Below, piece by piece: positions 33,569 to 47,055 of a stretch of DNA of 64,000 bases. Each line of letters starts with the position of its first letter. Positions within the stretch are counted from its first letter, which is position 1. The translations under genes and the position numbers were made by a program. This stretch comes from Sphagnum compactum (lineage: Eukaryota > Bryophyta > Sphagnopsida > Sphagnales), in assembly GCA_965153455.1 (NCBI GenBank), contig OZ234498.1:16492001-16556000 (forward strand), written 5' to 3'. A model generated the notes under the pieces. That model worked only from the letters and a program-made list of their open reading frames with translations. It made no database searches and was not told the DNA's origin.

Positions 33569-36500
33569 TATATATATATATAGTATTTTTAACATTTTAA
33601 AATTTTATAAAAAATATTAAAAATATTTAAATGTTATAATTATTAATTTGTACACATATTTTTTAATTTCATAATTGTTTTATCAAATTTTATATTCTTT
33701 ACCCATCACATGGAAACATGAAAATCAATGCCATTTTGGGGCATGTGGATTTCTTTGGAAATTCATTGGATATCACTAATAAGAATATATTTCATCATTT
33801 AATGTCAAATTTTTTTTTAAAAATCATTTGAATAAACCTTTGAGCAAAAGTTTTAACTTAAATGTTTTAATCATATTATACACATCAATTTTTTACTTAA
33901 TTTTAGGATGAAAGCATGGTAAAGTATAGAGAAAATTTTGCCAAAGAAATATCAAGTTAAAAAAGAGGCAATTTTTCATGAATACATAAGAAAATAGATT
34001 AAAATTTTTACTTTCATTTTGAAACTATTGAACCCTCAATTGGGTTTATTGTAAATCAATTACAAAATTTCAAAAAAATTAGAATATTAAAATTAGGGAA
34101 TAAATAGATTTGAAATTGACAAGTCAATATGGTGTTCAAACTTACTTTTTTAGTAGAAAATTTAATGAAATATACATGTATGAAATTATAACATAAAAAT
34201 CATTGTATATTCAAAGGCCTCATCAAAAAACAAATCTACTTTCTTTTTGGTAGAATATACTTGACACATACTTGAATCAAATGTTACGCTGCAGAAAGTA
34301 GGTTTTAAAAGCTACTTGAATTTAGAAAAGTCTATTTGAAACCTACTTTTACAATGCAAAATTTAAAAATAATGCATAATAATGAAAAAGTATCTTGTTA
34401 TTTATCATTCAACTAAAAATATTGAATGTATAACAATTTTGTGATGGGTTTTGGTCTTACTTTTTGTTCACTTGACAAGTAGATGTACATTTTACTGTGA
34501 TTTCACCTTTTATGGTTTCAAGAACTTTGGCAATTTTTTTTCCATTTTTTGGGAATTTTTTTAAAATAAAAATAAATTCCCCCAAATTTGTTTTAACCAC
34601 TATCTAGAAATTCACATTAAATTATTAGTGACTCTGAAGCAAAAGTTCTAAAAATTATAAAATATTCGTTATCTATTTGTGCATTAATTATGTGTTTGAT
34701 CATTTAGAAGTTTATAATATGCTTACTAGGTATGTATGTCTACCTTCTCCTTCTTTTCCCTTTTAATTCATAAATTTTTAATGTTTCAAATTGTATATTA
34801 TTAAATAATTGTATGGTGTTCATGAAGAAGATTTTTAGTCACGAAGTCTTATCCATGAAAACTTTTAGTCATGTAGTCATATCCATGGTTACAAGAATAC
34901 GACTAAGCACAAAAACATGGCATATATGATTGTATGATTAAAAATGGTCACTAATCATATTTGTCTTAGTCATAAATGTCAAGCTTTGGTGTAATGAATG
35001 TTTACCCATAATTTTGGAATTAGGGCAAACTAAAACCATCTTTTGTAATCATTTTTACAACTATTTGTTATCACTTTTCATTGCTACCATTAATGGGATT
35101 GATGTGATATTTTTCTAAGGAAACAATCAATGCAAGCTTTCAAGATAGGGATGGATAGTATTTTATGCCACACCTTTCACATTCTTTTACAAAATATATA
35201 CAACATTCAGTTTTGAATTTATCCATTCATGTTTCCTCATTTTTCTTGTTTTGATAAATGATGAAATTTTCATCAAAACTTTTCAACATAGGAAGGAGTT
35301 GAATTAGAAAAACAAATCAAATTAGTATTAATGTTCAACAAGGATTGTTGAAAAAAGAATTTTTAAATATATCACTGATTGTTTCACAATTTCCATAAGT
35401 AAAATCTAATAGAATTGAGAAAAAAATTCATAGAATGATTGATTATTTGCAAAATAAATTAGAGCCTCTTAGCATTTTAATCTCTGATTTGGACAAAGAG
35501 CCACAAAAACCAACGATGAATTTATAAGCCCAAGCATTCCATAACAATAGACCTATGAATTGCAAATTCTAACACATGGTGACTTCATAAAATATTGAGG
35601 CAAAGGAAATCCAACAAATTCTCAAATGGATTGCATGAAGGTCAAAAAAATACCATTGGGCAACCAAAGTTAGTTTAAATTGACTCTTTAAAATATAATG
35701 GCTTTCTTTGCACAATGAATTAATAATTGCATTTTTTTGAACCTATAAGAAATCAAATGATAGAAAAATCTTCAAGGTGATTGTTCATGATAAACTAATC
35801 ACAATCAATTTGCAATCTTATACTCAAACAATTTTTTGTTTCATACAAGTTTAAAGTTGTAGACAAGGAATCAATTCCCACAATTGAAATCAAACAAGTC
35901 TTGTCCAAAGCATTATTTGAAATAATGCATATGCCAACATTGATTAATGGAAGTTAACTAATTTCATCGAACCATGATTCTTATAAATTAATGCAATTCT
36001 ACAATTAGTGTATCAAATAAACAATCCACCAAAATGAAAAACAAAATTTTGTACATTATTTTAAAAGTAGGAACATGAAATAGGACAAATTGGTGTAGCG
36101 TCAATTCACTATTGAAATATATTGATGGACCTGGCATTAATTAAACAAGGTTTTTTAAAGCCTTGTGTTAAGAACTAATATGTGTGTTTGCATCTAATGC
36201 TTCTTACAACTAATAAATGAATGAAATGGATGTTTAACATAAATGTGAACATGTATTCAATTTAGATACACTCAAGTTAAAGATGTAAAGTTAAATTAAA
36301 GTGATTAACCAACAATAATAACTATGATATGATGTAATATATAACACAATAATATGGCGTATGATATTAGAAAGATTGGTGTTTTATGCAACTAGTTATT
36401 TAAATAACTTGTAATATTAACTGATGATATGATATGAAAAAATAATGTCTACCATTTTACATTTTACATGTGTAATTTTGCCACATGGTGTAAATATGTA

Positions 36501-38550
36501 ATCAAATTAACATAATTGTAATCATAACTTAGTTGTACATTGTGAGTTATATCAAAAAATGTAGATAATAATTGGCATCATACATTATAAAATTTAATAA
36601 CATACATTCATAAAGTTTTTCATAAATCATTTTATAATTGCAATAGTCCTGTATGCATTACATGAAAACACATGTGTGTATAAAATTCCAATGGAATCAT
36701 GTTTTAAGGATTAAAAAATGTTATAAATTTTAGTTCATTCTTATTACAAATGGCATGCACATTTCATACATGTACATGAAGGTTTAATCAATGATAATTA
36801 AAGTTATTTTAAAAATGAAATCATGTGATATTTACATCTGAAAATTGAAATTTATAATTTTTGTAGAAATACGGCATTAAAAATATGGATTAAATTTAAT
36901 TCAGAATCCTAATTTTAATTGAAAACTTAACTTATGGCCCAAAAAATATTTCTAGAATTGATTTAACTTAATTAATAAAAAAAGTTGAATTTATGAACCA
37001 AATAAATATGAAGTTATTTTAACTATTAAATTATTAATTGAGTTCAATTGAGTTTAAATTATATTTAAATTATAACCGAAATCAGATTTTTGGAACATTA
37101 AATTTGAATGCTGAATTAAAAATATTTATTGAAATGAATTATAATTATGTATTTAAATGTGGTTAGTCCTTGATATTTTGCTATGCAAATTATTTCAAAC
37201 AAAGGAGACATTGGAGCCAGTTACAATAGGACCTCGAGTACAAATTTGCTCAACATCAGAAAAAAATAGGAGGGAGCATAGCACCAATCAGTACAGGTAC
37301 CTAGTTAGAGAAGACCTTAAATTTCCTGCAACAAGTCTTGCAAGGACCAAGTACTCAACTAAATTCACTACCAACAATAGGAGTGCATGCATAGTTGATC
37401 AATATCCAATATCAAATCAAAAGACGAGGAAAAGTAGGTCAACTGGACAACCCACAATTTCTTTTTACAAATTATCAGATTAGTATAAGTTCAGAAGTGC
37501 AACTTCTCAATCGAAAACTTCTAATATTTTTGAAGTTCATTTTAAAACAGTTGAAGTCTGTGCTAAACAAATTTTAAATATTGAACAGACTGATTTACCA
37601 ACAGAGCATGCTTAATATACTAAACTTTGCTGAATAGGTTCAATATAGATTGAAATCATGTTTGTATTTTTATTGTTATTCCATTTTTTTCGATTTTAAA
37701 GACGAAATCCAATGTACAGAAAGGATAATTTTAATTGATTTTTTCATGATTTTTAAAATATGGATAAAATGTAAAATAATATTAATTAAATTACTATATT
37801 GATTAATTACTGGCGATAATGTACCAGTTAATGTGGTAGCTGCTATCACTATTGGCAGTTAACATCCAGAGCAACAGGACGTTGAGAGAACGAGAATCGA
37901 GGATATGTTTCTATCATGATATATTTCTATCATTTTCGAGAGATGCAATTCTGGGGATTGATTAGAACTTAGATGGATTTAACAGGCATTCCAAATTCTT
38001 TTTTTTATGATTTAGCATTCATTATTGTAAAAATGAGCATTATTCTTAGCATTCGGCAGAATTGAATGAAAGAGTTTTGTTTTAAAATTTTCTTTATTCT
38101 GTGTTCTTGATATTTTGATATTTTGTAGCAGTCTAAGTAATTCAGTGTTAAGAAAACATAGAATAAGTACATAACAGAAGCCAAATAAGAAAAGAGCATT
38201 AAAAGTTGAATATATTCTGCTGAATCAAAACAAAAACTTGCAAAAATTATGAGAATCTAAAAAGAACCAACAAAATAGAGAAAGACTAAAATAAACCTTT
38301 CCCAATATAGAGAGCGATTAGTGTCTTGGAGACTCTGCACTAAGCAAGAGTTTAAATGTATCTTAAGATGAATTTGAAGACTCTCCACTAATATTCAAAG
38401 AGTTTAAACGTTAGATAAAAATTAACTTTGCAAGAATAATTTAAGTGTACCCTTTAAATGAATTTTGAAGACTCTCGAGTCTCCAGTAATCAAGACTAGT
38501 GTTCTGTGGATTTATCCACAGTTTATGGCTTCAAGCTTGTGTGTACCAGC
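33241..38550. other. AT-rich intergenic DNA
   Basis: No gene is recognised. A compound microsatellite (TA)n(CA)n(TA)n occupies about 33516-33584. The remainder is very AT-rich with short frames only. A minus-strand frame at 33207-33413 is open for 68 codons without a known motif. The last 300 bases include the presumed 3' UTR of the GT2 gene. Confidence 0.55.
33516..33584. repeat. (TA)n(CA)n(TA)n microsatellite
   Basis: A run of TA dinucleotides passes into about 17 CA units and back into TA. It lies in AT-rich intergenic DNA just beyond the gypsy integrase remnant. Confidence 0.95.
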
Positions 38551-40662
38551 TTAAAATGAGTTTTGCATGTTGCACCAGCCCAAGGAACCGTCATGCGATT
38601 TCATAACAATGGAGAGACATAATACACCCACCCAGAAGGCAAAGACTGTGAAAGACAAGGCTTCGTAGAGAAGCGCGGACCACGCCCACTGCGGCCTTCC
38701 CGTCGTGGACTCAGGATCGAACGTGGGCACGCCTCGAGCGTCGTAGCACAGGAGAGATTTTCGGTCCGCCGGTTTCAAGTGCGAGCTGGAGTTAACCAGA
38801 AAAAAGATGGGAAGAAGCAAGTGGAAAGAAGTAGTGAGAAGAAACAGCGACAATCCGATCACTCGGAACCATTCCACACAGTCGCCGTGTTTGGCTGCCA
38901 GCACCACTCGCAATGTCACAATTCCGATCACAGTCGCCACACATACCAAGTGTACCTTCACTTGTGTGAAGCGACCAGCTGACCTGCAGCAGTCCTGCAT
39001 ATTGCCGCCGCCGCCGCCGCCCTTACGGGAATCAGTCTCCATCTGCTGCTTGTCAACGTTGCCGGTGGGTTTGAATACAAACGAGCTGTTCCAGTTGATC
39101 ATCTTTAGTAACATGACGAACATATAAGGACTAATCCACCAAAAGTATGACTCCTCGCGATTGCGTGCCTGAATGTTATCGATGAGTCGATCTGAAGATC
39201 GACCACTCCTACTCGTCGCTATGTCCACCCACAACACTACCCACAGGATTCGCCATGTAATAAGAGTCACAGACAAGTAGCTCACCAGCACCAAGTTTTC
39301 ATCAAGACTACCGACGCTGAAGTTCAAGTTCAAACCAAGCATGACAATCAAGAGTGGGACCGTCAATGTATTGAGTATAGGCGTGATGATTGAGAAAGTG
39401 TGCCAGAAGACCAACAATCTCTGTACCCAATTCAGTTTACTACTCCGACCCAACAAGATGTTCCAGGTCGCTACTTGTTGAATAGCACCACGACCCCACC
39501 GTATTCGCTGCTTCAGAAAAGCTTCAAGAGTCCACGGCGCCAAACCGATTTGCAACCGCTCATGCACATACACAGACTCGAACCCCTTTGACAGTAGCAG
39601 GAAAGAGGTGTTGGTATCTTCACTCACTGACTCCGGTTGAAACCCTCCAATGGAACGCAGATGGGAGTATCGGAAGACAGCGCCGGTACCCACACAAGTT
39701 GCGATATTGGCGCTGTCTCTATGGGGGAACATTCTATCGTAGACCATGATAGAGGAGCTGTTGAGAAGATCTCCCACTTGGAGATTATAATAACACTGCG
39801 GGATTTGGGTAAAGGAGACATTAGGGGAATTGACTAAGTAAGGCAGCATTCGGCGCAGGAAGGAAGGATGCAAGATCATGTCTGCATCCACTATGACGAC
39901 GTACTCACTTTCGCTGCTGTGCTCTAGACCGTAGTTCAAGTTACCGCATTTGAAATGGTGCGGTACTCCTGGAAGCTTCGTACGACGCAGGTACTGTAGG
40001 CGGCGCGGCGGCGGCGTTATCGTCTGATCAATATTATCTGCATCGTGAGCTCCGCCACCTGCATCAATATCTCCGCCACCACCGCCTCCACCGCCTTCCT
40101 CGATTTGTAAATTTTCGCAGATAGCTTTGAGCTCATCCTGGGCACCGTCATCCAAGACCAGCACTTTGAAACGGTCGTGTGGGTAGTCCAAAGCCAAGGC
40201 GGCGCAAATGGTTTCCGTTTGAATTTCAGTAGGCTCGCTGCAGCAAGTGAGCAGCACGTGGACCATGGGAGGGGGTGGAGGACACTGCTGCTCGTTGGGA
40301 TCCCCAGCCCCGTACTCGACGTCTAACGGCGGTAGCTTACTACGCCGACTTGGTGGTAGCAAATTATCTACAGACGAGATGAGAAAGGAAATAAAATACA
40401 AACACTCGAACGCTAAGACTAGAAGGATCCAGGGCGACGCCACCGCTTGGCGACCGTGGCGAACGTACAAGCGGAACTTGTAAACGAAGTAGTTTGATGT
40501 TACGGCTAAGTATGCAAGTACAAGAAAACAAGTGGCGAATTGAATCGCGTTCTGTCGATAGTAGAGCAGCTTGTCGCGGAAGAAGACACTGTAATTATGG
40601 TTCCTCCACCTGCTCCGGGACTCGCCGTCTGATCGTTGGTGGTGATCTAATCCCACCACCAT
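38551..40662 (-). CDS. BcsA/fungal-like family 2 glycosyltransferase (cell-wall glucan synthase type)
   Basis: A single uninterrupted exon encodes 703 aa; the minus-strand ATG at 40662 is the first in the frame, with a TAG upstream. Processive GT2 enzymes polymerise beta-glucans from UDP-sugars across the plasma membrane. Two membrane helices (about residues 36-60 and 77-97) precede the catalytic domain. All core motifs are present: DDG (171-173), DxD as VDADM (259-261), SED in place of TED (347-349) and QRIRW (385-389). About six hydrophobic helices follow, with FKPTG near 530. It lacks the zinc finger, plant-conserved and class-specific regions of CesA. The closest types I recall are fungal mixed-linkage glucan synthases and the moss arabinoglucan synthase, by inference only. 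A poly-Pro stretch (127-132) and Gly/Asp-rich insert (about 189-212) interrupt the catalytic domain. No intron, GC-rich codons and AT-rich surroundings set it apart. Confidence 0.9.
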   Translation of the reverse strand: MVVGLDHHQRSDGESRSRWRNHNYSVFFRDKLLYYRQNAIQFATCFLVLAYLAVTSNYFVYKFRLYVRHGRQAVASPWILLVLAFECLYFISFLISSVDNLLPPSRRSKLPPLDVEYGAGDPNEQQCPPPPPMVHVLLTCCSEPTEIQTETICAALALDYPHDRFKVLVLDDGAQDELKAICENLQIEEGGGGGGGGDIDAGGGAHDADNIDQTITPPPRRLQYLRRTKLPGVPHHFKCGNLNYGLEHSSESEYVVIVDADMILHPSFLRRMLPYLVNSPNVSFTQIPQCYYNLQVGDLLNSSSIMVYDRMFPHRDSANIATCVGTGAVFRYSHLRSIGGFQPESVSEDTNTSFLLLSKGFESVYVHERLQIGLAPWTLEAFLKQRIRWGRGAIQQVATWNILLGRSSKLNWVQRLLVFWHTFSIITPILNTLTVPLLIVMLGLNLNFSVGSLDENLVLVSYLSVTLITWRILWVVLWVDIATSRSGRSSDRLIDNIQARNREESYFWWISPYMFVMLLKMINWNSSFVFKPTGNVDKQQMETDSRKGGGGGGNMQDCCRSAGRFTQVKVHLVCVATVIGIVTLRVVLAAKHGDCVEWFRVIGLSLFLLTTSFHLLLPIFFLVNSSSHLKPADRKSLLCYDARGVPTFDPESTTGRPQWAWSALLYEALSFTVFAFWVGVLCLSIVMKSHDGSLGWCNMQNSF

Positions 40663-41587
40663 TGTTGTTATACTTGTAAGAGCCAAATTTGACTACAGGT
40701 CATAGACAAACAACACTACAGCAACCAAGCGGCCTCGAGCCTGATTGCAGATTATAACATGAAGCCGCAAAAAATATTGAATAAAATTGTAGAATTTACA
40801 GTTTTTTCGAAGTTCCGCGCAACACTAACAACCCATTGAAGTTGCTTGAAGTTGTAGGCATGCATTGAGGTTGTTCACGTCAAGCTTTAAGTCTCATCAC
40901 ACACACAGTGCACACAATGGACACAAAAATTTGTTATAGTCCTAAGAGCCAAATTTTTTTTACTACAGTTCAGAAAGGGAATTGTAGACTGCATCTTCCC
41001 GGGGCGACGTCGCTCTTCTTCCCTTGAACTCTTCGAAATAGTGAAGATTTTGGTCCTTATACGCCCCAAGGAGCATAATATTGTGGTGCGGAGTTTTAGG
41101 ACTTAGGGTTAGCGTTTCTCTTTTCTTCTTTTTTTGTGGGCGAAATTTCGCCACTTGGCGGCACACACGTACACACACACAAAAGAGGTGGCTCTGACTT
41201 ATACACAAAGGAATTTTTTATTAAAAAAAGTTCCCAAAGTCGCCATATTTTGAGGTAAAGAAAATTTGAAATTGCCAGATTTAGAGCATGTCTTCTATTA
41301 TGTGGCCAGGATATCTCTAGTGGGGTTGGTTCCAAAACAATTCAACTTTCCTCTGTAACTTGTAGTCAAATTTTGGCTAAGTCCTAAGATTGCTGAAGAT
41401 GAAGGCCACTCCACCTACCTCACAAAATTGAATAAAAGAGCCCAGCTTGGGACTCTCAATTTTACAGCAATATTTTTTTTCTTACATGGAAGTTTCAAAA
41501 TTAATTTAAAATATTCCATAGATGGATGTGAAGCTGCCCCTTGTACTCTGGCACTTTCAAAGTGATACAGCAATCACCTTGACACCT

Positions 41588-41790
41588 TCAACACTAACTA
41601 TATATTATTTGTAGAAATGTTGAAATTTTCAAAAATTCTCTTTTGCAAAGAACATTTTTTTAGAAGCAAAATTAGACAATCTTTTTGAAATATTGGGGAA
41701 CATTCTAATTTTGGGATGGAATCTTGAAAATTAATTAATTAACTATTTGATAGACATTTGTTGTTGCTGCCCCTCTACTATGGTACCTGC
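41588..41790. repeat. dispersed ~190-bp repeat, copy 1 of 3
   Basis: Landmarks in order are AACACTAACTATATTATTT, AGAAATGTTGAAATTTTC, GCAAAGAACATTTTTTTA, a GAATATT-type word, GGAATCTTGAAAATTAATTA and GACATTTG. The same order recurs at about 52880-53080 and 54485-54650. Confidence 0.65.
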
Positions 41791-43140
41791 AAATTGATAA
41801 AGCAATTTTATACAGCGTCCATTTTGCAATTTAAACTGGACCTAAGAATTTCAAATTATACCTTTCAATCAGCCTTCATCCCTTACAACTTTTTGTGTAA
41901 GCCCATTGCAAGCAAGCACACAGGATTCAAAAAAGCTTTTGACTTTGCCATTCTCAGAAGTTAGAAATAGCTGTAGTTGAGTAACCAACAAAATGCTCTG
42001 AGCATGAATTTTATACTAATTTTATTTTAAATTAGTATTGCAAATCTGTGACCACAAACAATTCATCTTCCTTGCTTGTGTGACCAAAATATATCATCTA
42101 CATTTTTATTTCAAGAAATTCATTACTTGAGGATAGCTAGTTCAACAAGAGCCCCGAGAGCCGCCTAGCCATGCATTTTGAGAATGCTCCCAACTTGATG
42201 TGTTAACCCAATGAATCCTGAGTCAAGACTTTCATTGATCATGAGCTGATTATGGATGCATAGATCGTGAGGTGATAGCCACATTCCGTCTACAGATATG
42301 CATAAAGTGTCTCCACACCTAGAAAAGGTGATTCATAGATTCATGACTATAAATTGCTCTCCTTTAACACCCACAAAAATCAACACAATTATATTCAACA
42401 CATTCAGAAGTGGTCACGACTACAATTTGGGAAAAAAAGGTTAACTTGAAGGGTCATTTAGAGTGGATTGTACAGGGCAAGTGTGTGCAGTGGTCCAGCA
42501 GCGTAGACCATACTGTATGGAGGCTGTACCATCAAGTGTAGGCTACACCGACAAATTCTGCTGGATTTTCTTCTTGTTCACATCACCATAATTTTAAGTT
42601 ATCAAACTGCATAATTGTGTGGAAAGTTTTGAAATTGAAATGTGCACACAATTTTTAAAACTGTTTGTGCAAAAAAATACATTGGCTTATTATATACCTT
42701 TCATATTTACGTGTCAAAGAGGTTCATTTCCTATCGAAAAAAGCTCAAACATAAACATCACAAGTTCAAATGCACAAGTTAAAAAAACCTTTTGCCATTT
42801 TGGCCTTGCAATACAGTATGCAATAAGCAATCGATCGCATCAAAACCAAGACATGGACGTGACATGAAAGCTGGTAGGAGCAACCTCCAAGCTTTGGGAA
42901 CAAGCTCACCAAAGGTGTTTTTCATATGGAATTCACTCATTTGGGAAGAAAGGTTTTGAATGAAAAATAGTCCAAATTTGCTTTAAATTATCATGAATGG
43001 GTGCTAATAAAATGAAGTGGGATTCAAACCAAGGGTGCCTTAAGTATCTGTCATTTGTTGGCCATCCCCATTTGGAGGATTAATTGTTCAATGTGTGGAA
43101 GTTTATTTTCAGATCTAAGTTCAGACATACATCATTTGAT

Positions 43141-43310
43141 GCCCAAAAGAATTTGCAGCAGCCCCCCCATTCCCACCTAGTTCATATTGAGTCATTGGTG
43201 CCCAAAAGAAAAACTTGCACTAGTCCCACCATTCCCACCTAGTTCATACTGAGTCATTGGTGCCCAAAAGAAAAACTTGCACTAGTCCCACCATTCCCAA
43301 CATAGTTCCT
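43141..43310. repeat. ~60-bp tandem repeat, three units
   Basis: GCCCAAAAGAA recurs at 43141, 43200 and 43262, each followed by CAGTCCCACCATTCCCACC-like sequence and AGTTCATACTGAGTCATTGGT. The second and third units are nearly identical, so the duplication is fairly recent. Confidence 0.85.
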
Positions 43311-46300
43311 AACATGTCAAGGCAACCATGGGATTTTTGTGTTTTCCAAGTGAATATTTTTTAATCTAACATATTAACAAATTAGAAATTTTGTTACTTA
43401 GTAGTTGCAATAAGTTCCCTTCATGTTCCCAACTCCATGGCATTTTAGGTAGTTGTCATTAAACTTGTCATTATATCCCAGACATTGAATAGTTCAAACT
43501 GTATTCACACATGAACTAATTTAAGGTCAAAACACAATTGATTACGTTAACCCAACTAATCACTATCATAATTATGATTTAATTTGGTAGCTAAACAAAC
43601 ACTCAAGTGACATAGGAGATAGGATAAACTCAAATCATTTTAGGTTGATGAAGAAATTTGAGTTTCCTCCTTTGCTATTTTATTTTTTCATCTTGCATTT
43701 TGACCATTATCCTTAGTTTAATAAAACAAAAGGTTAAATCTTGAGTTTTACTATTTTTGCAAATAACTTTATTGTGTTAAGCCTAGACCTACCATAATAA
43801 ATTGTTGAGACAAATGTTTATTGTAAATTGAGATGAATTGATGTGTGCGTAAGCAATTGATTACTAGATTTTGGGGAGGTTTTTAATTTGGAGTATATGG
43901 AATTTTAAAAGCCAAAATAACTTTTCTTGGGACTACAAACTTCAAAGTTTGAATTAAATTACCAACATGAAAATATGCCGTATTGGGTTTTTGGAGATTT
44001 TAAAACACACAACATTTTTTTTTGGGTAGTTTTTATGTGTTATGTAAGTTTTCATTTGGCCATGGTTTTGTGTGTTGTGATTTTTCATTCTATGTTTTGG
44101 GCTTGAATCTTACTTGTTGCAAGTGAATCATATTTTGATTTAGGTATGATGCATTAGTTAAAGTCATTTTATGTTATTTTATGTGATTTGTGGATAGCAA
44201 TAAGTGTAGGTACAAATATGATAACACATGACAATATTTAATTCATTCAACAACTAGTAAAGAAACAATTAATCTTAATACATTAGTGACTAGCTAACTA
44301 ACTTACATACTAACAAAACCTTTCAAATACAATAGTTCACTCGCCCAACCACCTACTCACTCACAATTGAATTCATAGATATAATTTTTTATGTTTATGA
44401 TGAATTGGATCAATTTTTAAGTGGAATTTTAGATCGCTATTCTTTGTGTTCATTTTACCATGTTTAAATTGAAATACACCTTAGGTAGTAGGCAAGGATG
44501 AAAGCAAATTATAGTGAACCCTTTCATGTAATCACAAATATTGTAAAGTTTTTTTCAATTGTGCATATGTGAACCTAAACCATGTCAAAACTAAAGAGTT
44601 TCATGATTTTTTTACATATTATGGTGAAGTATAACCTAGGGAACAAATTAAAATATCTTTTTAAAAAATTTAAATCTTATTATTCTCAATGTGTTTCCCA
44701 TATAAACTTTCTCCTTCTCTTGAATAACCTTACATATTTTGAATCACCTTTATATTGTTGATATTACTCATCACCTTGGTTTATCTCTCAATAAAATCAA
44801 CAAATAATCATTTTTTAACTAACTATTTTCAACCATCACAAAATTAATGACATTGAAAGGTTACACAAGAACCACATTCTTTACAAGTTAGCTCTCATTT
44901 CAAACTCATGTTTCATGACACACAATATCCTAGCATTCCTTTCATTATATTCATATCGACAAGAAATCAACTCCTTTTACTATTATTTTGTTGTACTAAA
45001 ACTTGTTGTAGTGTCACTTCCGTGTAAATTTAGGTGTCAACTCCCCAAACAAACTTACATCGTCCATTGTTCGATTTGCCAAAAGGTAAAGGTGTTACAT
45101 CTTCAAACCTTTTCAGTAGACATTTTTTTTTACACTCATTAGGGCTAGCCAATAATATTAGTTGAACCCTTATCCTTGAATGAATTACCTACATTCATTC
45201 GAATATAGTCAATTTTATAACCTCATTAGGTGCAAATATGGTAAAGTAAATAATTGAATTACCTTGGTAGCCCCCTCCCCCCTCCCAACAAAAAGATGAA
45301 AATAGATTTTAAACAGCAATAAATCCCATTGTAAAATTGTTTTACATTGCATTTTTAATTTAATCAACAAAAATATAATATTTCCTCACTAATGGGCATT
45401 AATTTTGAAATTCCAAAATTTTATAATAGGATATTCTAAATGGAAACTTGAAGTGTTTTTTTCTTGTGTGAACTTTCATTTTAAGTATGTGTGAAATATA
45501 TTATAACAAAAAGAAAATATAGTATTTATTTCATAACACCCTTGAATATATGGTGACTTTCCATCTTATTTTATTACATATGTATTTCATTAAATTTTAA
45601 AAAGTAAACTCAAGTAAATTTGAATGCTATATTGACTAGTTAATTTCAAATGTATTCAAACTACCTGCAATTTGTATTGGATAGGGGTGGGTCACTCCTT
45701 GGATAAGAGTGATCACTCCTTCAACAAGGGTGGTTGTTCCATAGACAAGAATGAATTTAATTCAATTTATCCATGGATAGGGTTAAATAATATTGAAATC
45801 AAATTTCAATCATAATCTAAACAACTAAAATCATTTCTCATGATTTATTGAATGGTTGAAATCAATGTAATTGGTTTGATGGACAACTAAAATTATTCTT
45901 TTTTTCAATTCAAAAAAAAAAAAAAAAAACTCTTGTTCTAACATTTAATGTTGTCTTCAATGTTCAACTAAGATCGTTCATGCTAGGTCCTTAAGATAAT
46001 GTTCTTACATAATCCACACGTGTGAATTTTGAAAGGGTAACTATTTTACCTTTGATACAAAAAATATTTATTTATCCTAGGTTTTTTTTAAATTGACCTT
46101 AAATCAACATGATGATGAGTTACATCAACATCAAAACAAACATGATTGACATGACAAGATCAACGCTAATAACCTTAATTCTTAGTGATACTAGATCCAA
46201 ACTTTTTTTTGAATTCTAACTCTTCAAGGTCCTTGCTTATTTTCAAATGCTTCAATGACACACCTTTCATGTGAAGGCCATATGTTTCAACAAATTGTTT

Positions 46301-46809
46301 ACAACAAGTAAATTATTTTCTATCAAATATTATGGTAAATGAATTAATTGTAAAAAGTAAAAACTTCAATGATCAAGCCCAATCATCAAGCTTTAGCACG
46401 TGCAAATGTATTATCATGTGCATTTGACTACACTTCACCAAATTTTGACAATCCTCACATGCACTTGTTACTAAGTGTGATGATTAAGATGTGCGAAAAA
46501 GGTTTGTCGACCATTAGATTATGCCCACCTTTCAGCATTAACGTTGATCGACAATGTAAATCTAAAAAAACAAATAGGTACAATAGGATTGCAAAAATTG
46601 AGCAATTAAAGACTAACCAATCAAGATGCACAACCATATGTCATCTTACATAGACTATCCTAAAATTAACAACTTAAACCTTGTTTCATAAAAAATTTTA
46701 CTATTGGGGAATGCTTCATTTGTCGAATTTGAACTACTATATATTGCACCTACTTTATTGGAAGATCTATGGCATTGGCCACATCACTAACAATGAATTT
46801 TATATATGA

Positions 46810-47055
46810 ATAAAGAAGGGTTGGATAATAGGTACTAAAGGCCATAAAGTTAATTGGGTTGAAGAAACTTATATTGTTATTATTCAAAAGAAAGCTTGTC
46901 TTGTAAACATTAGTTCATTACTAGAAGCTCCTAGTGCTAACAATTCAAAATGTGACAACAAACTTGAGAAGCCAAGAGGATCCAATTCTATGCATCATGG
47001 GATTGGGGAATCTAACTTCGTGCATGGGGAATTGGATATTACTAGAAAATCATGA
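46810..47055 (+). other. unidentified open frame remnant
   Basis: From 46810 the frame stays open for about 81 codons to a TGA at 47053, but it has no ATG at its head and stops lie just upstream. The translation includes KKGWIIGTKGHKVNWVEETY and a Ser/Asn-rich stretch. Flanking frames contain similarly protein-like pieces such as APTLLEDLWHW near 46750. It looks like a decayed coding sequence, possibly from a TE; I do not recognise the family. Confidence 0.3.

Noticed and set aside
40663-40686. An eight-residue longer GT2 start
   Set aside because: The upstream position is a TTG codon; the first ATG is at 40662.
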